NCBI GenBank assembly: GCA_012032285.1
Contig: JAAURJ010000018.1
Location: 1 to 51,912, forward strand
DNA: 51,912 nucleotides
Source of the DNA: Sphingomonadales bacterium
GTDB lineage: Bacteria; Pseudomonadota; Alphaproteobacteria; Sphingomonadales; Sphingomonadaceae
Reading direction: 5' to 3'
Shown: positions 9,915 through 18,827 of the stretch, in pieces
Position numbering within the stretch: the stretch's first letter is position 1
Layout: each line of letters opens with the position of its first letter
The notes under the pieces: model-generated
Told to the model about the DNA's origin: nothing
The model's input: only the letters and a program-made list of their open reading frames with translations
Database searches by the model: none
Position numbers and translations under genes: made by a program

Positions 9915-10946
9915 TCATTCAGCGCCAACCGCCTCTGCGATATGGGTCAGCCCGTCGCGGTCCAGATAGTGTAGCAGGCCGCTGTTTATTTTCGCGGCCA
10001 AAGACGGGCCTTCATAGACCAAGGCGCTGTAAATCTGCACCAGCGACGCGCCCGCCTTTATCCGTTCATAGGCATCCGCTGCGCTGGCAATCCCGCCAAC
10101 GCCGATCAGGGGGATTTTGCCGCCCGAAGCCTTGCGAAAATCCCGCAGCCGCTCCAGCGCAAGCGATTTCAGCGGTGCGCCCGAAAGGCCGCCCGCCTCA
10201 TCGGCGTGATGCGATTTCAACCGGGGCCGCGTAATCGTTGTGTTTGATACGATCAGCGCATCAATCCCCCGGGTCATCGAAACCGAAACAATATCGTCAA
10301 TATCCGCAGGCTGTAAATCAGGTGCGACCTTTAGGAATATAGGGGTGGTGTCGCTACGCGCCGCCATTACCGCAGCGAGCAGATCGTCCAATGCCGCCTT
10401 ATCCTGCAAGGCGCGAAGCCCCGGCGTGTTCGGCGAGCTGATATTGACGGTCAGATAATCGGCATAGCGGGCCATGGACTGGACCCCGGTGACATAGTCG
10501 GCGGCCCGGTCAATACTGTCTTTATTCGCACCGATATTGACTCCGACCGGTCCCGGTTGCGGTTTTCGGCGCAGTTGTTCGAGCCGAACCGAGGCCGCCA
10601 TTTGTCCGTCATTATTAAACCCCATGCGGTTGATCACTGCCTGATCCTCCACCAAGCGGAACAACCGTGGTCTTGGATTGCCCGCTTGCGGGCGCGGGGT
10701 CAGCGTGCCGACTTCGGTAAAGCCAAAGCCCATGCGCAAAATGGGTGCGGCCACTTCGGCATTTTTGTCATAGCCTGGTGCCAATCCCACCGGCGTTGGA
10801 AAGCGGATGCCCGCCACCATTTGGGACAAACGCGAATCGGGCGCTGGCCATTTGCCCTGCGGCATGATTCGCAGCGCGGCGAGTGACAGCCCGTGCGCCG
10901 ATTCGGCGTCGGACAGGAATAAAGCGGGGCGAAGCAGCTTATACAT
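9915..10946 (-). CDS. pyrD: Dihydroorotate dehydrogenase (quinone), class 2
   Basis: Oxidises dihydroorotate to orotate at the inner membrane, passing electrons through FMN to quinone. The 343-residue ORF has the class-2 N-terminal helix (LRPALFLSDAESAHGLSLAA), GLAPGYDKNAEV, VNIGANKDS, YLTVNISSPNTPGLRALQ with the catalytic serine region, and IPLIGVGGIASAADAYE near the FMN phosphate site. It is complete and isolated, divergent from the AraC-family gene. Because pyrD is intact here, the broken pyrF at the left end is not explained by loss of the pyrimidine pathway. Confidence 0.93.
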   Translation of the reverse strand: MYKLLRPALFLSDAESAHGLSLAALRIMPQGKWPAPDSRLSQMVAGIRFPTPVGLAPGYDKNAEVAAPILRMGFGFTEVGTLTPRPQAGNPRPRLFRLVEDQAVINRMGFNNDGQMAASVRLEQLRRKPQPGPVGVNIGANKDSIDRAADYVTGVQSMARYADYLTVNISSPNTPGLRALQDKAALDDLLAAVMAARSDTTPIFLKVAPDLQPADIDDIVSVSMTRGIDALIVSNTTITRPRLKSHHADEAGGLSGAPLKSLALERLRDFRKASGGKIPLIGVGGIASAADAYERIKAGASLVQIYSALVYEGPSLAAKINSGLLHYLDRDGLTHIAEAVGAE

Positions 10947-11146
10947 GGCCCGTGCCTATCGCGCGGGGGGCGGCAATGTGCAACGCCCTTTTGCCATTTT
11001 GGGACATAATATAAGGACTGCATCCTAAAAAATTTCCAAAAAACATCGGCAATGACGATTCCATGCAAGACTATTTTACATCATTGCGCGATAGGGGCTG
11101 TGCGACCCGAAGGGCTCAATGTTGTTACAGAGAGTTCTTTAACTTT

Positions 11147-11175
11147 AGACCTGTCCTTCGGGGCAGGTCTTTTTT
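11147..11175 (+). terminator. Strong intrinsic terminator upstream of an AraC gene
   Basis: AGACCTGTCC-TTCG-GGGCAGGTCT forms a 10-bp stem (one G-U pair) with a stable UUCG loop and is followed directly by a T run. No plus-strand gene precedes it; the neighbour upstream, pyrD, points the other way. It therefore ends either a small RNA starting somewhere in about 10990-11100 or the leader of the AraC-family gene that starts 50 bases downstream. Confidence 0.75.
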
Positions 11176-11224
11176 GTCGAATTCATACCAAATTGCTGCT
11201 AACCTCCAATCTGAGGGATCGCTA

Positions 11225-12070
11225 ATGATAACGCTGGAATATGAAGCGGCTAATGAGAAGCTGTCTCCGCTTATTTCGTCTTTTTACCGATTCGAATATA
11301 CGGGGGCACCATTGTCAGAGCTGGAACGCGCGGACCGCGCACAGTTCCGTTTCTATTTGTGTGGGCAGGGCGAATATCATTTTTCAAAAAGCCGCGTTGA
11401 TCCCGGATATCCTGTTACAATTGTCGGACCGACCACGGCACCTTGCCTAACCAAAACAATGGGCGACGTTCTGGTTTTCGGCTGGGGCATCACGCCAGCG
11501 GGCTGGGCGGGTTTGATGGGAACGCGGGCCGAAAAGAAGATTGACCATGCCTTTGATGCGCGAGAAATTTTCGGGGACTGGATCATGGATTTGCGCAAGC
11601 AATTGGCCAAATGCGGATCATTGGCGGAGCAGGTGAGCCTAGCCGAGGCCGCAATAAGCGAGATGTACGTAAATATCGGCAATGCCCCGTTTGAATTTAC
11701 CTATCATGTCGATCAATGGCTTTCCAAAAGCGCCGATCCGCAGGTGGACGACCTGCTTATGATTACCGGCCTTTCGATCCGGCAATTGGAACGCACAACA
11801 AAACGCTATTATGGGATGCCGCCCAAAAAGCTTGCCCGAAAATACCGGGCCTTGCGTGCGGCCCATGCGCTTGCGCTGGGCGATAGCTTGGATGAAAATG
11901 AGCTTGGCTCCGCCTTTTACGACCAGTCGCATCTAATCCGGGAGATTAAGCAGTTTACAGGGCTGACGCCGGGGCAGTTGCGCACCGGTCAATCGACGCT
12001 GACCCGCGTAACCATGGAAGGACGCAGCAGCCTTGCCGGTAAGGTTAACCCATTGATATCCGATAGTTGA
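11225..12070 (+). CDS. AraC-family transcriptional regulator
   Basis: A 281-residue protein. I chose ATG 11225 because GAGGG lies 7-11 bases upstream. The longer frame from 11063 would have to be translated through the terminator hairpin. The N-terminal half (about 1-150) looks like an AraC-type sensor domain of unknown ligand. The C-terminal half has the paired helix-turn-helix: DDLLMITGLSIRQLERTTKR followed by YYGMPPKKLARKYRALRAAH and FYDQSHLIREIKQFTGLTPG, the AraC signature. No obvious target gene is adjacent on the same strand. Confidence 0.85.
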   Translation: MITLEYEAANEKLSPLISSFYRFEYTGAPLSELERADRAQFRFYLCGQGEYHFSKSRVDPGYPVTIVGPTTAPCLTKTMGDVLVFGWGITPAGWAGLMGTRAEKKIDHAFDAREIFGDWIMDLRKQLAKCGSLAEQVSLAEAAISEMYVNIGNAPFEFTYHVDQWLSKSADPQVDDLLMITGLSIRQLERTTKRYYGMPPKKLARKYRALRAAHALALGDSLDENELGSAFYDQSHLIREIKQFTGLTPGQLRTGQSTLTRVTMEGRSSLAGKVNPLISDS

Positions 12071-12099
12071 TCATTGCGCTGGTACTGGATGGCGATGCT

Positions 12100-12231
12100 T
12101 TATTCAGGCTTTTCATTCTTTGCACTGCCGCCTTCTGAAACCTTGTCCTTGGGCGCTTTACGCCGGCGCAAATTGGCACGCAGCGCTTCGGCAAGCCGGT
12201 CTTCTTTCATTTGCGAATCTGATTTTGTCAT
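12100..12231 (-). CDS. Small basic conserved-type protein, 43 residues
   Basis: ATG 12231 gives MTKSDSQMKEDRLAEALRAN followed by LRRRKAPKDKVSEGG, a short, highly charged, helix-forming protein of a kind often seen in sphingomonads (DRLxxALRxNLRRRK). The longer frame to 12417 would run antisense through the tRNA gene, so it is rejected. It faces the AraC gene tail to tail. The function is unknown; the basic middle could bind nucleic acid, but that is a guess. Confidence 0.55.
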   Translation of the reverse strand: MTKSDSQMKEDRLAEALRANLRRRKAPKDKVSEGGSAKNEKPE

Positions 12232-12317
12232 AAATTCGCTATGCCAAAGCATGGGCAGCGCAGCAAGCCGCTTGACTTTCCCCCAATCTCTAAGCATAGG
12301 CCGCTTCCACTGGTTGG

Positions 12318-12392
12318 GCCGCTGTAGCTCAGTGGTAGAGCGCGTCATTGGTAATGACGAGGCCGGGAGTTCAATTCTCCCCAGCGGCACCA
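12318..12392 (+). tRNA. tRNA-Thr (anticodon GGT), CCA encoded
   Basis: The cloverleaf is complete. The acceptor stem GCCGCTG pairs with CAGCGGC, the D arm contains GCTCAGTGGTAGAGC, and the anticodon stem CGTCA/TGACG encloses the loop TTGGTAA, giving anticodon GGT. The T arm is GGGAGTTCAATTCTCC. The discriminator A at 12389 is followed by an encoded CCA. It reads ACC threonine codons. No integrated element is seen at its 3' end. Confidence 0.95.
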
Positions 12393-12454
12393 GTTTTTGC
12401 GCCTGTTCTTTTTCCAATTGACGGGTAGCTTAGCGGGCGGCATGGCAACTTGCC

Positions 12455-13456
12455 ATGCGATTTTTCTCCGACAATGCAGCTCTGGTCCATCCCAAGGTGA
12501 TGGCGGCGATTGCCGCTGCCAATCATGTCGACAACGCCTATGATGGCGACCGGTGGAGTAAGCGGCTGGAACAGGTGTTTTCCGACCTGTTTGAACGGCA
12601 GGTGCGCTGCCTGTGGATTGCAACCGGAACCGCGGCCAATGCCATTGCCTTGTCGGCCATGGTCCGCCCCTATCAGGGCATAGTCTGCCATGAAGAGGCG
12701 CATATCGAGATGGATGAGGCGGGTGCACCCGGATTTTATACCGGCGGCGCCAAATTGCTGCTGACGCCCGGCGCAGGGGCAAAACTCACGCCCGCGGCGG
12801 TTCAGGGCAGGCTTTCTTCGATCCGCGGCGATGTGCATCAGGTGCAGGCCGCCGCCTTATCGGTCACCAATGCAACCGAATATGGATTGGTCTATAGCGC
12901 AGATGAAGTGGCCGCATTGGGCGCATTGGCACGCCGCCATAATATCTCATTCCATATGGACGGCGCCCGCTTTGCCAATGCCATTGTCTCCGCAGGCTGC
13001 TCCCCCGCCGATATGACCTGGCGGTCGGGCGTTGATGCGCTCAGTTTCGGCTTTGTCAAAAATGGCGGGATGAATGCAGAGGCGCTGATTTTCTTTAATG
13101 ATCCTATGGCGGACATGGCGCAATATCAGCGCAAACAAGCGGGGCATTTGTTCAGCAAAGGCCGGTTTGCCGCCGCGCAGCTTTTGGCGATGCTGGACGG
13201 CGATTTATGGCTGCACAATGCCCGCGCCGCTAACGCCGCCGCCGCGCTTATTGGTGAGGCGGCGGGTGAGCGGTTGCTATACCCGGTCGAGGCGAATGAG
13301 GTGTTTTTGCGCCTGACAGCGGCGGAGGCGGCAACGCTGCGCACAGCCGGATTTGATTTTTACGATTGGGGCGACGAAGCGGCGCGGATAGTGACCAGCT
13401 GGCATCACGATGTGGACGATGTCCGGCCATTGGCCAGCGCGATTGCCGCGTTATGA
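12455..13456 (+). CDS. ltaE: Low-specificity L-threonine aldolase
   Basis: A PLP enzyme that cleaves L-threonine or L-allo-threonine to glycine and acetaldehyde. The 333-residue ORF starts MRFFSDNAALVHP, with FSDN typical of the family start. It has NAYDGDRWS, TGTAANAIAL, HMDGARFANA and the PLP-lysine motif SFGFVKNGGMNAEALIFF. The stop overlaps the start of the EamA transporter (ATGA at 13453), so the two form a coupled pair, perhaps amino-acid breakdown together with export or import of a related metabolite. Confidence 0.9.
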   Translation: MRFFSDNAALVHPKVMAAIAAANHVDNAYDGDRWSKRLEQVFSDLFERQVRCLWIATGTAANAIALSAMVRPYQGIVCHEEAHIEMDEAGAPGFYTGGAKLLLTPGAGAKLTPAAVQGRLSSIRGDVHQVQAAALSVTNATEYGLVYSADEVAALGALARRHNISFHMDGARFANAIVSAGCSPADMTWRSGVDALSFGFVKNGGMNAEALIFFNDPMADMAQYQRKQAGHLFSKGRFAAAQLLAMLDGDLWLHNARAANAAAALIGEAAGERLLYPVEANEVFLRLTAAEAATLRTAGFDFYDWGDEAARIVTSWHHDVDDVRPLASAIAAL

Positions 13457-14445
13457 ACCATCCCGTTATTACCGAAGCCGCCGCCGATAGCGCCGCCGAA
13501 CAAGAGACTGTGCCGACAGAGGAAAAGGCCGCGCAGCAAGCGGACTATGGCCTGCTTCACCCCAAGATACTCTTCCCCTTCCTATTGGTGTCGGTGATTT
13601 GGGGATCGACTTGGCTGGTGATCCGGGATCAGATCAGCACAGTGCCGCCAAGCTGGTCGGTCACTTACCGTTTTATCACCGCCGCCGCCGGAATGTTTGC
13701 GCTCGCGGCTGTGATGCGGATTTCGCTGCGGCTTGACCGGCGCGGACAGCTTTGGGCGATGCTGATTGGCGCGGTGCAATTTGCGATCAATTTCAACCTT
13801 GTCTACGCCGCCGAACATCATATCACCTCCGGCCTTGTCGCGGTGCTGTTTGCGCTGCTGATCGTGCCCAATGCTTTGCTTGGAAAATATTGGCTCGGCC
13901 GCGAAGTCACGCGCCGTTTCTGGATCGGCGCATCCATTGCCAGCATCGGCGTCGGCCTGTTGGTCTTGCGCGAATATCGCTTTGCCGACTTAAACCCTGT
14001 GGACGTATTGATCGGGGCCGGTCTGACATTGATGGCGGTGATGTGCGCGTCGGTTGCCAATGTGCTGCAGGCATCGGAAAGGATGACGCGCTTTCCGATT
14101 ATCGCGGTGCTGGCTTGGGCGATGCTCTATGGCGCGGCCGGCAATGCCTTATGGTCGCTGATCACCGTGGGCGCTCCGGTGATAGAGACCCGCGCTGCTT
14201 ATCTGGGCGGTATCCTGTATTTGGGCCTGATCGGGTCGGTTGTCACCTTCCCGCTATATTTTGGCCTGATCCGCGACATCGGTCCCGGCAAAGCCGCCTA
14301 TACCAGCGTATTTATCCCGGTGGTTGCGATGCTGCTATCGACTTTATTTGAAGGCTATATCTGGTCAGGATTGGCGGCCGCAGGGGCGGCGCTGGCAATG
14401 GCCGGATTGCTGATTTCCATGCAGGCGCGTAAACCTTCGCGGTAG
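13453..14445 (+). CDS. EamA/DMT-family transporter
   Basis: A 330-residue inner-membrane protein with about ten hydrophobic segments in two repeated halves, the drug/metabolite transporter fold. SVIWGSTWLVIRDQ in the first helix is the EamA hallmark. ATG 13453 overlaps the upstream stop (ATGA); the longer frame from 13366 lies inside the aldolase gene. The substrate is unknown; the coupling to a threonine aldolase hints at an amino acid or aldehyde-related solute. Its last 91 bases overlap the end of the opposing SDR gene. Confidence 0.82.
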   Translation: MNHPVITEAAADSAAEQETVPTEEKAAQQADYGLLHPKILFPFLLVSVIWGSTWLVIRDQISTVPPSWSVTYRFITAAAGMFALAAVMRISLRLDRRGQLWAMLIGAVQFAINFNLVYAAEHHITSGLVAVLFALLIVPNALLGKYWLGREVTRRFWIGASIASIGVGLLVLREYRFADLNPVDVLIGAGLTLMAVMCASVANVLQASERMTRFPIIAVLAWAMLYGAAGNALWSLITVGAPVIETRAAYLGGILYLGLIGSVVTFPLYFGLIRDIGPGKAAYTSVFIPVVAMLLSTLFEGYIWSGLAAAGAALAMAGLLISMQARKPSR

Positions 14446-15212
14446 GTCGGATATAACGGCTGCCAGCCCAATAGCCGCTTGGCCTTGCCATTGGCGACGC
14501 GACGGTTTTCGGCATAAAAGGCCAGCGCCATCGGTGATAGCTGCGCCTCTGTCAGCGATTGCATTGGCGGCGGTTCCCGGCCCAATAATGCGGCGGCATA
14601 TTCGGTTACCGCGTTCTGGCCGCAAGGCAGGTCGTCGGACAGATTATAGACGCCCGGCGGGCCATCAAAGGATGCGATGATCCCGCTTGCTATATCGCCG
14701 ACATGGACGCGGCTGAATATCTGATCGGGCAGGTCGATACGGTGCGCCTTGCCCTCTGTCACCCGCTCCAATGCGCTGCGCCCCGGACCGTAAATACCGG
14801 GCAGGCGAAAAATACGCACCCGTTTATTAAGCGCCTGCCAAGCCAGATCGGCGGCGTTGCGGCCTGCGCGGCGGCCCTTAACCGGTGCGCTTTCATCCAC
14901 CCATGCCCCGGCCGCATCGCCATAAACGCCGGTGGACGAAAAATAGCCGGTCCATAGCGCACCTGCACCGGTAATCGCATCGCCATAGCGTTTCATCACC
15001 GGATCGTCGCCGCTGCGTTCGGGCGGCACGGATGAAAGGATATGGCTGGCCCCTGCAAGTGCGGCCCGAACCGCCGCATCATCGTCAAAGGCGATATGCA
15101 GTTCATCCCCCGTCCGCCGCGTGCCCGTCACGCGCCAGCCGCGTCCGCGCAGCTTTGCCGCCAGATAGGAGGCGCTATAGCCCATGCCGAATATATGCAG
15201 ATGCTTGTTCAT
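14355..15212 (-). CDS. NAD(P)-dependent epimerase/dehydratase-like SDR
   Basis: A 285-residue extended short-chain dehydrogenase, YeeZ-like. The N-terminus HLHIFGMGYSASYLAAKLRG has the glycine-rich nucleotide-binding loop in the reduced GxGxS form typical of this subgroup. YFSSTGVYGDAAGAWVDES holds the YFSS strand and the candidate active site, and FRLPGIYGPGRSALERV is the conserved product-site loop. The natural end could be near YREGLRAC; the last ~20 residues are antisense to the EamA C-terminus and look low in information. The substrate is unknown. Confidence 0.78.
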   Translation of the reverse strand: MNKHLHIFGMGYSASYLAAKLRGRGWRVTGTRRTGDELHIAFDDDAAVRAALAGASHILSSVPPERSGDDPVMKRYGDAITGAGALWTGYFSSTGVYGDAAGAWVDESAPVKGRRAGRNAADLAWQALNKRVRIFRLPGIYGPGRSALERVTEGKAHRIDLPDQIFSRVHVGDIASGIIASFDGPPGVYNLSDDLPCGQNAVTEYAAALLGREPPPMQSLTEAQLSPMALAFYAENRRVANGKAKRLLGWQPLYPTYREGLRACMEISNPAIASAAPAAANPDQI

Positions 15213-15260
15213 ATCTGCTTGGGCATTGCAAATAGCGGGCGTAATTGCAATGACATCGGC

Positions 15261-16025
15261 ATGACCGCAATCGAGAAACTGACATCATCGGCGCTGGGCG
15301 GCGTCCCGCACTGCTTTTTGGGGCGCAAAGGCGGCGTTTCTTCGGGGATTTACGCCGGGTTGAATGTCGGACTGGGTTCGGGTGATGACCGCGCGGCCAT
15401 TGCCGAAAACCGCGCCCGTGCCGCCGCCGCCATTCTGCCGGGGGCGGCGCTGAACAGCGTTCATCAAATCCATTCGAACAAAGTGGTGACGGTGACTGAA
15501 GCCTTTGGCGATGCCCGGCCAGAGGCGGATGCGATGGTGACACAGGTGCCCGGAATTTTGCTGGGAATATTGACCGCCGACTGTGTTCCAATCCTGTTCG
15601 CCGATGAAGCGGCAGGGATCATCGGTGCGGCGCATAGCGGGTGGAAGGGTTCGATCACCGGCATCATGGACGAAACGGTAAAGGCAATGGTCAAATTGGG
15701 TGCGCGCCGCGATGCAATCGCCTGTGCCATTGGGCCTTGTATCTCGCAAAAAAGCTATGAAGTGGATGCCGGTTTCTGTGAACGCTTCATTGACGCAGAC
15801 CCGGCCAATGACCATTTTTTTATCGCGGGCAAAGCGGGCCATTATCAATTTGATATCGAAGGCTATGTGGCCGCCCGGCTCGCCGCAGCGGGAATCCGCA
15901 AAATCGCCTGCCTGGGGGAAGATAGTTATAGCCAGCCGGACCGTTTTTTCAGCTACCGGCGCAGCTGTCATAAGGGTGAGGGCGATTATGGCCGGCAAAT
16001 ATCGCTGATCGGGTTACCGGAATGA
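15261..16025 (+). CDS. pgeF: Laccase-domain purine nucleosidase/peptidoglycan editing factor
   Basis: YfiH/PgeF/LACC1 family, 254 residues. ATG 15261 gives MTAIEKLTSSALGGVPHCFL, matching the usual family start; the longer frame runs antisense to the SDR gene. GRKGGVSSGIYAGLNVG, LNSVHQIHSNKV, ILTADCVPILFAD, IGAAHSGWKGSITGI and CIGPCI-type (AIGPCISQKSYEV) motifs carry the His/Cys/His zinc ligands. These proteins act on purine nucleosides and, in E. coli, correct mis-incorporated cell-wall precursors. The stop overlaps the next gene by ATGA. Confidence 0.88.
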   Translation: MTAIEKLTSSALGGVPHCFLGRKGGVSSGIYAGLNVGLGSGDDRAAIAENRARAAAAILPGAALNSVHQIHSNKVVTVTEAFGDARPEADAMVTQVPGILLGILTADCVPILFADEAAGIIGAAHSGWKGSITGIMDETVKAMVKLGARRDAIACAIGPCISQKSYEVDAGFCERFIDADPANDHFFIAGKAGHYQFDIEGYVAARLAAAGIRKIACLGEDSYSQPDRFFSYRRSCHKGEGDYGRQISLIGLPE

Positions 16026-17422
16026 CGGCGGAGCGGGCCGGTTTCTGGGCTGGATTGCTGCTTTTCGTTCTTATGCTGCTGCTGCCTGCACCTGCGGGTA
16101 TGACAGCGGCAGCATGGCAAGTGGCGGCGCTTGTCATTCTTATGGCGGTTTACTGGATGACGCAGGCCCTGCCGCTGACCGTCACCGCGCTTCTGCCCTT
16201 CCTGGCCCTTCCCGCCATGGGGGTCATGAGCGCGTCCGATACTGCAAAAGAATATTATTCGCCGATATTGTTCCTGATATTGGGGGGCGCCTTTATCGCG
16301 CTGGCCATTGAACGCACCGGCCTGCATCGCCGCGTCGCGCTCGCCATATTGAAACGAGCAGGGGGCAGTGCGGGGGGATTGCTCTTCGCCTTCATGGTCG
16401 CAACCGCGCTCCTATCCATGCTGATATCCAACACATCGACCGCATTGATCATGGTGCCGATCGCGCTCGCCGTATTGGCGGCTGGCGGGGTGAGGGCGGG
16501 CGAGACTAACGGCATGGCGGGCGCGTTAACCATGGGCATTGCCTTTGCCGCGAGCATCGGCGGATTGGGAACGTTGGTGGGATCGCCGACCAATGCGATT
16601 GCAGCGGGATTGATCAACAAGCAATTGGGGATAGAGATAAATTTTCTGAACTGGATGGCCTTTGGCTTGCCCGTTGTTCTGGTTTCGATACCGGTTTGCG
16701 CCCTGATCCTGATGCGGGTGCAGAAAATGGCCGATAGCCCCTTTGACAGCGCCGCCGCGCGCCAAGCCATCGGTACGCCGGGCGCGTGGAGCAGCGCCGA
16801 AAAAAGGCTCGTCCCGGTTATTGTGCTGGTCGTGCTGTTATGGATAGCGCAGCCTTGGCTCAAAGGGCTTATGCCCGAAAAATCGGTCACCGATGGCAGC
16901 ATTGCGATATTGGGCAGCTTGTTGCTGTTCACCATCCCGGACGGATCAGGCAGGCCGCTGCTAACGTGGAAAGAGGCGGATAAAGCGCCATGGGGCGTCA
17001 TCATGCTATTTGGCGGCGGGCTGGCGCTGGCGGCGGGGATTACCAAAAGCGGTCTGGCCGCATGGCTGGGTGAGGCGCTTTCCCCGCTGACCGTCGTCCA
17101 CCCGCTGATCATTGCTGCCTGCGTCGTCGCGCTTGTCATCCTGATCACCGAATTTGCCAGCAACGTCGCCACCGCCAGCGGGGTGATTCCGGTGATTGCC
17201 GGACTGGTCGCCGCAACAGGGGCCGATCCGTGGATGCTCGCCATGGCCGCCTCTATGGCCGCAAGCTGGGGCTTTATGCTGCCATCGGGCACCGGGCCCA
17301 ATGCCATTGCCTGGGCAAGCGGTCACATCGCCCTGCCCCGAATGTTAAAGGCCGGATTGCTGCTCGATATTGCAGGTGTGCCGATATTGATCGGCCTATG
17401 TTGGCTGGTGGCATCGTTGTAA
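16022..17422 (+). CDS. SLC13/DASS-family sodium:dicarboxylate or anion symporter
   Basis: A 466-residue polytopic membrane protein. The repeated cation/substrate motifs typical of VcINDY-like carriers are present: SNTSTALIMVPIAL in the first half and TEFASNVATASGVIPV in the second, each preceded by a hairpin region (SIGGLGTLVGSPTNAIA; MLPSGTGPNAIAWASG). It is coupled to pgeF by a 4-base overlap. Dicarboxylates, citrate or sulfate are possible substrates; the sequence does not decide. Confidence 0.85.
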   Translation: MTAERAGFWAGLLLFVLMLLLPAPAGMTAAAWQVAALVILMAVYWMTQALPLTVTALLPFLALPAMGVMSASDTAKEYYSPILFLILGGAFIALAIERTGLHRRVALAILKRAGGSAGGLLFAFMVATALLSMLISNTSTALIMVPIALAVLAAGGVRAGETNGMAGALTMGIAFAASIGGLGTLVGSPTNAIAAGLINKQLGIEINFLNWMAFGLPVVLVSIPVCALILMRVQKMADSPFDSAAARQAIGTPGAWSSAEKRLVPVIVLVVLLWIAQPWLKGLMPEKSVTDGSIAILGSLLLFTIPDGSGRPLLTWKEADKAPWGVIMLFGGGLALAAGITKSGLAAWLGEALSPLTVVHPLIIAACVVALVILITEFASNVATASGVIPVIAGLVAATGADPWMLAMAASMAASWGFMLPSGTGPNAIAWASGHIALPRMLKAGLLLDIAGVPILIGLCWLVASL

Positions 17423-17426
17423 TTTA

Positions 17427-17440
17427 GTTTCAATTGAAAC
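17427..17440. promoter_or_regulatory. 14-bp perfect palindrome upstream of the PLP enzyme gene
   Basis: GTTTCAATTGAAAC is a perfect palindrome 47 bases before the GTG start of the cystathionine gamma-synthase-family gene and just after the symporter stop. Its size and A/T-rich centre resemble MarR- or TetR-type operators. No regulator gene is adjacent, so the cognate protein is unknown. Confidence 0.4.
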
Positions 17441-17487
17441 GAATTATGCTATGACAGCCTTAATAACCCTTTGAGGAGAAAAAGCCC

Positions 17488-18800
17488 GTGACAGATGACC
17501 GTTTGGCCCCGCGGCCTAAGCCAAAGACGCCGATTGAAACGATTAGCGGGCAAAGGTTGAAACCGTCCACGTTGATGATGGGTCATGGCTATGATCCGGT
17601 GCTGTCCGAAGGGTCGATCAAGGCGCCTGTTTTTTGACGTCCACCTTTGTTTTTGAAAATGCGGCTGCCGGTAAACGCCATTTTGAAGGGATAACTGGAA
17701 AGCGCCCTGGCGGCGCAGACGGCCTTGTCTATTCGCGCTTCAATGCCCCGAACCAAGAGATATTGGAGGACCGGCTTTCGGTGTGGGATGGCGCCGAAGA
17801 TGCGCTGGTCTTTTCAAGCGGTATGACCGCGATTTGCGTGATGATGCTTAGCTACTGCGCGGCGGGCGATGTCATTGTGCATAGCGGCCCGCTTTATGCC
17901 GCCAGCGAGGGCTTTGTCGCCAAAACGCTTAACAAATTCAACGTCGCCTATCTGGATTTCGCGGCCGGAGCGCCGCGCGAAGAGGTGGATGCGATATTGG
18001 ATCAGGCCAAGGCTCTGGCCGCAAAGCAGGGCGGCAAGGTGGCGATGATCTATCTGGAAAGCCCCGCCAACCCGACCAACGCTCTGGTCGATATAGAGGC
18101 GGTGAGGGCCGCCCGTGATGCGGCCTTTGACGGCGAAGGTCTGGATGGCCCGCCCATCGCCATCGACAACACATTTTTGGGCCCGTTATGGCAGCGGCCG
18201 TTGGATCATGGCGCCGATATTGTTGTCTATAGCCTGACCAAATATGCCGGCGGGCATAGCGATCTGGTCGCGGGCAGTATAGCGGGCGCGAAAAAATGGA
18301 TGGACCCGGTGCGGGCCTTGCGCAACACCATGGGCGGCATTTGCGACCCCAACACCGCATGGATGCTGTGCCGCAGCCTAGAAACGCTGGAACTGCGTAT
18401 GGCGCGGGCGGGCGAAAATGCCGCAAAAGTGTGCGCTTTCCTCAAAACCCATCCCAAGATTGAAAAGCTCGGCTATTTGGGGATGATCGAAGATTCCCGG
18501 CAGCAGGATATTTATAACCGCCATTGCACCGGGGCCGGTTCGACCTTCTCTGTCTTTATCAAAGGCGGGGAGGCGGAGGCTTTCCGATTTTTGGACAATA
18601 TGAAAATAGCAAAGCTGGCGGTCAGTTTGGGCGGCACAGAAACGCTGGCCAGCCTGCCCGCAGCCATGACGCATTTATCGGTCCCGGATGAGCGCAAGGC
18701 GATGCTCGGCATCACCGACAATCTGGTCCGTATCTCTATTGGTATTGAGGATGCGGATGATTTGATCGCCGATTTTGCCCAAGCCTTGGATGCGGTTTAG
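17488..18800 (+). CDS. Cystathionine gamma-synthase/methionine gamma-lyase family PLP enzyme, frameshifted
   Basis: GTG 17488 follows TTGAGGAG and encodes VTDDRLAPRPKPKT...EGSIKAPVF before a TGA at 17635. The T6 run at 17630-17635 lacks one base; with T7 the frame joins LTSTFVFENAAAGKRHFEG and continues to 18798-18800 (437 residues). The PLP-lysine motif is VVYSLTKYAGGHSDLVAG. FSSGMTAI, SPANPT and AIDNTF are further Cys/Met-metabolism family motifs. The start of the apparent ORF at 17634 is therefore artificial. It probably makes or breaks a thioether amino acid; the exact reaction is not decidable. Confidence 0.85.
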
Positions 18801-18827
18801 AATTTATCTGGGCATAAGCTTTGGCGC

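Noticed and set aside
11063-11224. A longer N-terminus for the AraC protein starting at 11063
   Set aside because: It would translate through the terminator hairpin and has no ribosome site; ATG 11225 has GAGGG at proper spacing.
12345-12838. Minus-strand ORFs across the tRNA-Thr gene and the threonine aldolase start
   Set aside because: They read antisense through a tRNA; the peptide LVPLGRIELPASSLP is a well-known spurious product of such reading.
16255-17307. A 350-residue minus-strand ORF opposite the SLC13 symporter
   Set aside because: Low-complexity Ala/Pro/Ser composition with no motifs; the plus-strand frame has a full transporter. It is an antisense shadow.
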